This document shows, one piece after another, positions 57,365-64,000 of a DNA stretch of 64,000 nt. Within the stretch, counting starts at the first letter, position 1. Every line of letters begins with the position of its first letter. Source of the stretch: Dicyema japonicum (lineage: Eukaryota; Dicyemida; Rhombozoa; Dicyemidae); assembly GCA_011109175.1 (NCBI GenBank), contig RDEW01000021.1, positions 11,080 to 75,079 of the forward strand. The letters run 5' to 3'. A model generated the notes under the pieces. The model did not search any database, was not told the DNA's origin, and saw only the letters and a program-made list of their open reading frames with translations. The translations under genes and the position numbers were made by a program.

Positions 57365-57665
57365 AGCCCTCAGGTGATTCCGGCCGCCATCTCATTCTTG
57401 CTCGGTGTTCCTCCCGGGTTCCAACGCATTTCCGGATTGGGCGGGAGTTTCTAACTTTTTTAGGGGGTAATAAGGCTCTGGTTTTCCTCACTAATTCCTC
57501 AAATAGTGTAAGGCTTAGAGGTGTCTGGGAAAACTTTTGCAGAGCCTTACTGGCCTTTTTTTTGAATGTATTGATTTTTTAAATATTCGCGTTTGATAGT
57601 TTGGTTCCCCATGCAGCGCACCCGTAAGTTAGAGACGGTTGATTATACCGAACGTAGAGCGAGTC
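57365..57665 (-). mobile_element. jockey-like non-LTR 3' fragment (copy P)
   Basis: The minus strand reads 'YVRYNQPSLTYGCAAWGTKL', then 'INTFKKKASKALQKFSQTP' and '..PIRKCVGTREEHRARMRW', ending at 'ggaatcacctga' (about 57373). Matches the C-termini of copies B, C and E. Ends under 100 bp from the RPF2 start. Confidence 0.7.
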
Positions 57666-57752
57666 CAAATTTGAGTTGAAAATGTTTTATTATATTTATT
57701 ATTTTATTATAATTAATTTTAAATTAAAAAATATTTTATATCACGTGCTTTC

Positions 57753-58802
57753 ATGTCGTCTCTTGTGGAGAGGTTTTTTTCGTTTGTAAGTTTTATTAGA
57801 AAACCTGCTTCTCGTCGTGGAAAAAGAATTCTCGAAAAGAAAGAACCTCAAATATTCGAGAACCCAAAACGTTCCCTTATAATAAAAGGAAAAACTTGCA
57901 AACAGAATACATGGCAAGTCCTGCGAGACATCGTAAATATTGTACTAAAACATAGTCTCGACTCAAAAAACCCCTTGTGGTACCCTACAATCACAAAAAT
58001 GACCTCCTTCCCTTTGAGGACATCAACAAGCTAGTTTTCTTGCGTTTTACTCCAAGGAATACTTTTCTAAGAAAGAAGACTGTTCTCTCTTCGCATTTGC
58101 CTCGGATTCTAAGAAACGTCCGAACAATGTGGTTTTCGGTACCATGGTTTCTTATCCAAGGTTCTTTCCACGATCACCATCTCCTGGATATGTTTGAATT
58201 CGGGATATCAGCTTTCCGTGGACTGGATGAGATCAGGGGACAGACTATAGATGTCGGGTGTAAGCCTATTCTGGTTTTTTCGGGCCAAGAATTCGATTCT
58301 GACGTGATTTTCCGTCGTTTGAGGATATTTTTCATGGGTTAATGGTGTTCTTACTCATAGATTTTTTTCGTGGAGAACTTGCCTCGGAGGTATCCCTCGA
58401 TAACTTTCAGCATGTCATCTTCTTTAGTCAGCACGGTGATTCCGTGTCCCTGAGAAATTACAAGTTAAGATTTTTTATGATTTTCAGGATCTCCTTGAAA
58501 GTATCTGGGTCTGAGGTCCCCGACGTTGTTTTGAGTGAACTGGGGCCGGCCGTGGATTTCTGTAAGCGCCGAGTACACCTGGCCGAGGATGAGCTGTTTA
58601 ATAGTACAGTGAAAAAACCGAAGGAAGCGAAGGTTTAGTGGGTGGTGATTTGTAGGTAAAGAAGGTGAAAAATCTATCGAAGGATGTGTTTGGGACAAAG
58701 CTCGGAAGGATTCATATGGAGAGACAGGACTACTCCAAGTTGAATTACAAGAAGCCCAAAGCTCTCAAAAAACGATTTGGGAAAGATAAGATTGATTTGT
58801 AG
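57753..58802 (+). CDS. RPF2: RPF2, ribosome production factor 2 (Brix domain)
   Basis: ATG 57753 to TAG 58800. Seven introns: 57773-57799 (27 nt), 57933-57955 (23), 58034-58056 (23), 58139-58160 (22), 58338-58360 (23), 58464-58487 (24) and 58633-58655 (23). Removal gives exactly 294 aa (human about 306). Family blocks in order: 'RRGKRILEKKEPQIFENPKR', 'LRDISRLKKPLVVPYNHKND' + 'LLPFED', 'SKKEDCSLFAFASDSKKRPN' + 'NVVFG', 'HHLLDMFEFGI', 'MDFFRGELASEVSLDN', 'ELGPAVDFCKRR', 'KKVKNLSKDVFGTKLGRIHM'. RPF2 works with RRS1 to load the 5S RNP into pre-60S particles in the nucleolus. The Lys-rich C-terminus is kept. The first intron is in phase, so its splicing is inferred from homology only. Confidence 0.95.
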
Positions 58803-59946
58803 TTTTAAATATTAATTTTGTTTTTCTTTTAATTGATTTTATATTTGTTTATTTGCCACGTGTTTGATTGGTCATAATTTGAGGTGGTTACCTCTATTAC
58901 AAAGAATTTCTACTTCGCTTTTCTTGTCCTTCCCGTGAATGTGGATGATGTGGTGGAGTCAGGAGACATCAGAAATTTTAAGTTCTGAACAAAAAAAGGA
59001 AGTGTCCGTGTATGTATTTGACTTATCGTCCAGCCCACAATTGAAAGAGCTTGGGATATTGATCATATGTTAAAAGATGGTAGACAATACGATCACATTT
59101 GTAACTCAAATCGAATGGAGGCATTGGAGCTGAACAGTCAACCGCACTACCAATCATCATTTGATGCCTCGAGGTTTAAGTCATAACAGGCTGGAAACTA
59201 AACACTCTAATCTCTTCGTGCTTAACGATGGATGGAGTATTATTTTAGGTTTCAGACTAAATCCTTCGAATTACCAGATTCTGCTTAGTTGAATTTCTTA
59301 TTGGAATTCGAGTGTCACTGACACCAATTAACTATAACAGGGGTAATTACCATAATTTAAGATATTTGCTTACCCCAGTCTCAACTGAGGTATCAACTGT
59401 ACTATTCAGTAGAAATTATTCTTGCGAAATGATGCACGTGCCTATTAGGCCCTTCACCAGCTAACATGCCCGTGTCTAATAACTCCTAGTGATGGAATCC
59501 AGTTAAGACAGTGTGTCAACCTAACTGAGTTACAAATAATTATGGTAGTTTTATTCACTTAAGAAATGTAAGTTATTTTCTAACGATCAATATTTTTTAT
59601 TTTTTCCTAAATGTTAGCTAAATCGTTACATGTTCACTAGTAAAGGTGTTGAGCAGCAGATTACATCTTATTGGCTTTATTGACTGAATGTGCGACAAAT
59701 AATTTAGTTTTTTCATGTTATCCCCCACGTGTGACAACTATTATGTACATACTTGGGTACATTAACTGTCCTCGTTGACCGTGTGCTTTGACTTTTGACT
59801 GATATGGTCGACTTTGATTTATTCAATTTCTTGTATTCCTGGCTGAGATCAGTTTGGGACTTTTCCAAGATCCCACAGTTGAATGAGTGACTGACGGGAT
59901 AAGTCGTATGGGCGAGTATTTCGTCCTCATACTAGAAAAGTCATCA
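58803..59946. other. intergenic between convergent RPF2 and FBXW10-like genes
   Basis: 3' flanks of two converging genes. No coding frame, repeat shared elsewhere, or RNA gene is supported. Confidence 0.45.
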
Positions 59947-62027
59947 CTAATATCGAACCCTCACATTCGACCCAGACACGTGGGTCAGATTACGCAAAAT
60001 ATTTGAGTTGGCTGACTGAATATAATGCATTCTGTGTGACCGTATTTGTGAATATGGTCGGTGATATTCGGGTTCTGGGGAATCTTTAACCTCCTCGTGG
60101 GTTACTCTGGGGATCTTTTCTTCCTGGTCGTATCTCAGTTCTACTGATTCGAAGGATAGAAGAGCTACGACATGTCTCGTGCACACAATTATGCTAAAGT
60201 AGCAATTTACCATTAAACTTATCCTCGGAGGTAAAAAACTGTCTTATCGGCTCACATTTGGCGGTGGCTCTGATCACTTTAATACATTCTCCCTTGAAGA
60301 GGTCCCAAATCCGTATTTTTCCGTCGTTGCAGGCTGTGATGACTCGCATATAAACGAGGGCAACATCCATCACAGCACTAAAGTGAGTCAATCAAGTACG
60401 CAGGGTGGGAGAGCTTGCTGATCTCGTTCAAATTATAGTCCGACCTACCCCAACATTTAACAGTAGAGTCCTTTGATGACGTAATCAGGAACCACTTTGT
60501 AGCGAAAATGGATGTGATCTCCCTGTCGTGAGCCTTATATACCTGAAATGGTCACTGACTGCTGTACCCGCTTAAGTTTAAAGTCTTTGAGGGAATAAAC
60601 CTTCATGACCCCAGTTTTGTCCCCAGAAGCCAAAAAGTCCATAAAAAATGAAATCTTCATGACTGGTTGGGACTGAGAAAATGTGTGGATGCACTTCCCC
60701 GTTCTTATATCCCAAACTAATTTAGAATTCCTTGAATACCTTTGCACGTGCAGTCGGAAGATGCCGAAAAGATCAGTTCCTTGTTGCCTTTAATGTCATT
60801 TACAGTTTTAATGTGGCCTATGAATATTTTGGCACACTTTTTTTGGTTGATATTCCATTTCCTACGAGTAACCCCCATGAAGCGCCTTATGGTCGTGTCG
60901 TAGCTGGCAGAATAGATTGAGTTTGAACCGACCACGAGAGCTCGAATAGAACCCACGTGGCCTTTCAAATTGATTATAGTCTTTTCGTACGTTTCGTTGA
61001 ACCTGACTGCTTGGATGGAATTCTGTTTACCAGTGATGGCCACTAATCTTTCGTTTTTGCTGACCCCCGTGACATATCGTCCACGGCTGTTCTAAAGTAA
61101 GCCATTTTGTAACCATTTGAAGAGGGGGATGAAGTTATAAGGCTGAAAATACACATTTCTGACCTCCATTTCAACTTCCACTCTGCTGCTCCGTCTGGAG
61201 GAATCAGCTGGAACCTGCACTTTCAGGAAACTCGCATAATTTTTGTTGTAGACATCTCCTGGGAGGAACTGATAATTAAAGGGGTTAAAACGTGGCAAAT
61301 GATGTATTTCTGGTGATCCTTCATGGCTCGGAAGTTATCGAAATATTCCGTAATCTTCTGATTCCAAAGTCGGGATACCATGGCCGCGGTAGTGAGACTT
61401 TGTTTGTCCAACAGTCTGAATAAATACTGGATCATATTATTTGGGAGTTTCCCCACAATGTCGAACTTCCCCCTTTATTTGTGCAACTTATGGCAAACCT
61501 GGTTTCCTGGTCGCTAGGATCTACGTATAAAATTATTGGGTACCTCCCATTGGCAGTCTTCGTTTTCTGAGGAGAGAAGTCAGCTGGGTGAGGACGCTCA
61601 AAATGTGGTAGGATTTGACTTTTTGGAGGATTTTAATGACAAATTTGATTTGAAGGAAACTCTGAAGAGACTCAAACCACAAGAAAAGGTCATCAATGAA
61701 TTTTTTGATTAAATTGAAGGGGACTGCTCTATCCGCACTAGTAGGGGGAGTGTCACAGAGTTGGTGGAAGTTGTGCTGGCTTATAGAGTAGACATAGTCA
61801 CGTGACAATATAAGATCTAGAATTTGATAGAGTTTCTCCAATGAGTTGTAGTTTCTGATTTTATTGATGAGTCCATAGAGGAGCTGTTTTTTGGTCTTTA
61901 CCCCAATTTGGTCGAACCAAGTCATGCTTTGTAGTCGTTCGATCAAACAAACATCAGTAAAATTTTGCTCAAAGATCGGCAAACTCTGAGACCGATCATA
62001 TTCTAAGCGATATCGCTTCATTTTCAA
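59947..62027 (-). CDS. FBXW10: F-box/WD40 protein, FBXW10-like
   Basis: Minus strand, ATG at 62027, stop at 59947. Eight introns: 61521-61543 (23 nt), 61473-61498 (26), 61269-61291 (23), 61087-61113 (27), 60717-60739 (23), 60534-60555 (22), 60378-60399 (22) and 60193-60217 (25). They leave exactly 629 aa. The N-terminal helical region has 'WFDQIGVKTKKQLLYGLINK' and 'LSRDYVYSIS' (family 'GKDFTYSRS'). The F-box is 'VGKLPNNMIQYLFRLLDKQS' + 'LTTAAMVSRLWNQ'. The WD40 repeats include 'LKGHVGSIRALVV', 'SASYDTTIRR', 'VWDIRTGKC', 'SSKDSTVKCWG', and the FBXW10-specific 'ACNDGKIRIWDLFKGECIKV' + 'IRA'. Such proteins are substrate receptors of SCF (CUL1-SKP1) ubiquitin ligases: the F-box binds SKP1, the propeller the target. 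Confidence 0.9.
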
Positions 62028-63578
62028 TATTTCTCGTAGATTTACTATTTAATCGGTTTCTTGGATTGATTATTGTTTATTTCATTGACTTTGTGGTTTT
62101 CAATGAATTTGGTTTCTAAGCAATCGTCGTCTTAAAATTTTATGCCAACTAAGGGTTGTCCACCCACGTGACTCTACCAGTCTATTCGAACCAGATATGA
62201 ACTCCTAGTCAGGTGGGTTATTCTATAACGGTTTATAGTCAAGAGTTTTCTCCGATATGGCTGAAGTCCTCCTTTTTGTAGGTAACTCACCCTTATTCTC
62301 TTAGTTAAATATTATGCTAATGAAATAAAAGATTATCGATTTATTTTTGATAGTTCCATAGTAGTGTTACAGTACATAGATCATCTTTAAGTATCTAGGG
62401 AATCAGTGGGAGTAGGTTAATCCACTTTGGGACGTGACGGGAAGAATTTGGTAGTCGGTATACGCTTTCTTGTTGGAACGTGGGGTGGGTCCCTACGCCA
62501 TTCTGCATCAACTCTGCCTGTTTTCTGTTAAACTTAAGGCTTTTATTTCCGTAGGCGTAGTGATTCCGAGTGGATTATATTATTACCCTGTTGAGAAAGC
62601 CACGTGTGAATTCAATCCACTAGAGAAAAGTCCGATGATATCTAGCAAATAGATTCTCTCGATGCTGAAACCAACGGATATCGTTTTAGTCGTGATTAGC
62701 CTTGGATTCGATATCTATACAGCTACCAACCTGGTCGAGGTATTCAGTTGACCCACCATTCTCAAGAGACACTCAATCCCCGTCCAGCATCCAAAAAGGA
62801 TCTATCTCGTCCCTATTACAGTGGAGGGGTTCCCACAACGGTAGATGTGTATGCATGTAATAGTTAAGGATGTGTCCCATTCAGACAGTGGAAATTGGAT
62901 ATACCATAATTATGCGTTTACTCTTAGTGGATGAAGGCTATTAAAGGGATCTTTTAGTAATTAATATAATGATTAAATGTCGTACACCTGACTCACTGCA
63001 CGTGCGTGAAACAATTAATTTTAACAAAAGTAATTGATTTTTATAATTATAAATAGCACATAAACTCCAAATAAAAAAGTAATAGGATAAAATAATAATA
63101 CCAGGCCCAGGTTACATCAAACTAACTAATCACGTGATCCCATCACGCTCTAGCAGAGACCGATGCTCGTTCATCAACGTCGCACAAGCTCGTATCAGCC
63201 GAATGACTGGATCTTCACGATGGCACGTTCCACGATTCATCCGCATCATGGATTCTAGAGGCATTGGAGACTAGGACTCTTCAGAAGTCCGTCGTTCCGT
63301 AATTTTGTAGGACAATTGTCAAAGAAATGGATGGAACCCAGATTCCACATGCAATGCGTGTATTTTTTGTATATAGAATTCAAAATAGGATTGTTGCCGA
63401 TCTTCCATAAGCCAAATAAACATTTAAATACATATATCTTTTTTCAAATTTTGTTAAAACATTTTCAACAAATAAATAAATAAAACAGCGAAATTAATTA
63501 AAAATATTTTAAAATTATATTATTTTTATTAAATTAATTTATAAAGACACGCTGACTGCTTTTTGTTCTGTTGTTAAC
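62028..63578. other. intergenic between divergent genes
   Basis: Contains the putative promoter regions of the FBXW10-like gene (minus) and the gene at 63579 (plus). AT-rich from about 63000. An open frame at 62470-62652 is not supported as coding. Confidence 0.45.
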
Positions 63579-64000
63579 ATGGAAAACCCTATGACAATAA
63601 ATAGCGAGGATAACAACTCAATGAGCCCTAATAAATCTAACCAATCAGAATCCAACACTGCATATCAATTGATAGCGGATGCTCCGATTGAATACGAAGA
63701 GCGAGATGACGTAATTGAGGACGTCCCTCAAAACGACGTTGTTTTAGGCTAGTAAATCTGTAGAACGACAAGGAGGATACCTCAGCGACTGTAAATGTTC
63801 ACTATCTTACTCAACAGGGACAGAAATTGGATGAATCTCCGAACGTATCACTTTCCGCCCTATTAACCCTTTATAGGAGAAAAGAGGGGACACGCGTGTC
63901 ATAAGAGTTAGATTATTGTCATAATATAAGTACGGAGACAAAAAGGACGGGAGAAGTCATCGCTCGGATCACGGTAGGCACTATTCTAGACGTGACTCTG
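63579..64000 (+). CDS. RS-rich, probably nuclear/splicing-related protein, 5' part only
   Basis: ATG 63579 after an AT-rich leader; runs off the window. The first exon is acidic/Ser-Asn-rich ('MTINSEDNNSMSPNKSNQ', 'YEERDDVIEDVPQND'). Intron 63738-63763 (26 nt) is needed to avoid a TAG. Intron 63791-63817 (27 nt, gtaaat..aacag) is in phase and optional. A third, 63896-63930 (35 nt, gtgtc..tataag), joins 'LLTLYRRKEGTR' to 'YGDKKDGRSHRSDHGRHYSR' + 'RDS'. The Arg/Ser/His/Asp-rich tail suggests an RS domain. No family assigned. Confidence 0.45.

Noticed and set aside
50000-64000. Possible stop-codon reassignment (ciliate-like code) to explain in-frame TAA/TAG
   Set aside because: The stops lie inside segments with GT..AG ends whose removal restores conserved protein blocks; genes end on TAA, TAG or TGA.

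Overview
The window is animal nuclear DNA. Once introns of only 21-27 nt are removed, the fragmented frames of about ten host genes join into continuous proteins. These include a nuclear receptor (a metazoan-specific family), a tandem-PLAT protein, RPF2, ZNF830 and an FBXW10-type F-box/WD40 protein. I located 54 GT..AG introns whose removal restores family-like sequence: 2 of 21 nt, 13 of 22, 19 of 23, 7 of 24, 4 of 25, 5 of 26 and 4 of 27. Dicyemid mesozoans are the animals known for such shortened spliceosomal introns, so a dicyemid is my best inference. No species is claimed.

Layout. From 1 to about 23.6 kb nearly everything is transposon debris. This comprises jockey/CR1-like non-LTR elements of three sequence families, an almost intact element with a restriction-like endonuclease (16.1-18.6 kb), a relic retroviral-type integrase (18.7-19.9 kb) and hAT DNA transposons. 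One hAT (3585-4684) has clear inverted repeats and a perfect 8-bp target duplication. At 23.6-24.8 kb lies a C-type-lectin/mucin/transmembrane gene on the minus strand. From 24.9 to 31.6 kb are more non-LTR elements, including a 'WYLDD' family with a C-terminal nuclease domain. At 31.56-31.87 kb is the 3' part of a host gene abutting a non-LTR 3' end. A 9-domain PLAT gene spans 33.8-37.6 kb. From 37.7 to 43.2 kb there are nested transposons and SINEs. A small gene and a cysteine-free RNase T2 lie at 43.8-45.0 kb, and a defective non-LTR element at 46.8-48.9 kb. The nuclear receptor is at 50.1-51.7 kb.

The right end (55.6-62.0 kb) is gene-dense: two neighbouring zinc-finger genes (the second is ZNF830), RPF2, FBXW10-like, and the start of an RS-rich protein running off the edge at 63.6 kb. 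These look like independent housekeeping, signalling or cell-surface genes rather than one pathway. RPF2 serves 60S ribosome assembly, ZNF830 pre-mRNA/nuclear functions, FBXW10 ubiquitin ligase substrate choice, and the receptor ligand-dependent transcription.

The most noteworthy signals are the uniform ultra-short introns, the RNase T2 that keeps both catalytic histidine motifs but has no cysteine and no visible signal peptide, and the multi-PLAT gene with at least 17 micro-introns. A few single-base frame breaks remain (PLAT gene, lectin gene). These may be assembly indels or real lesions.
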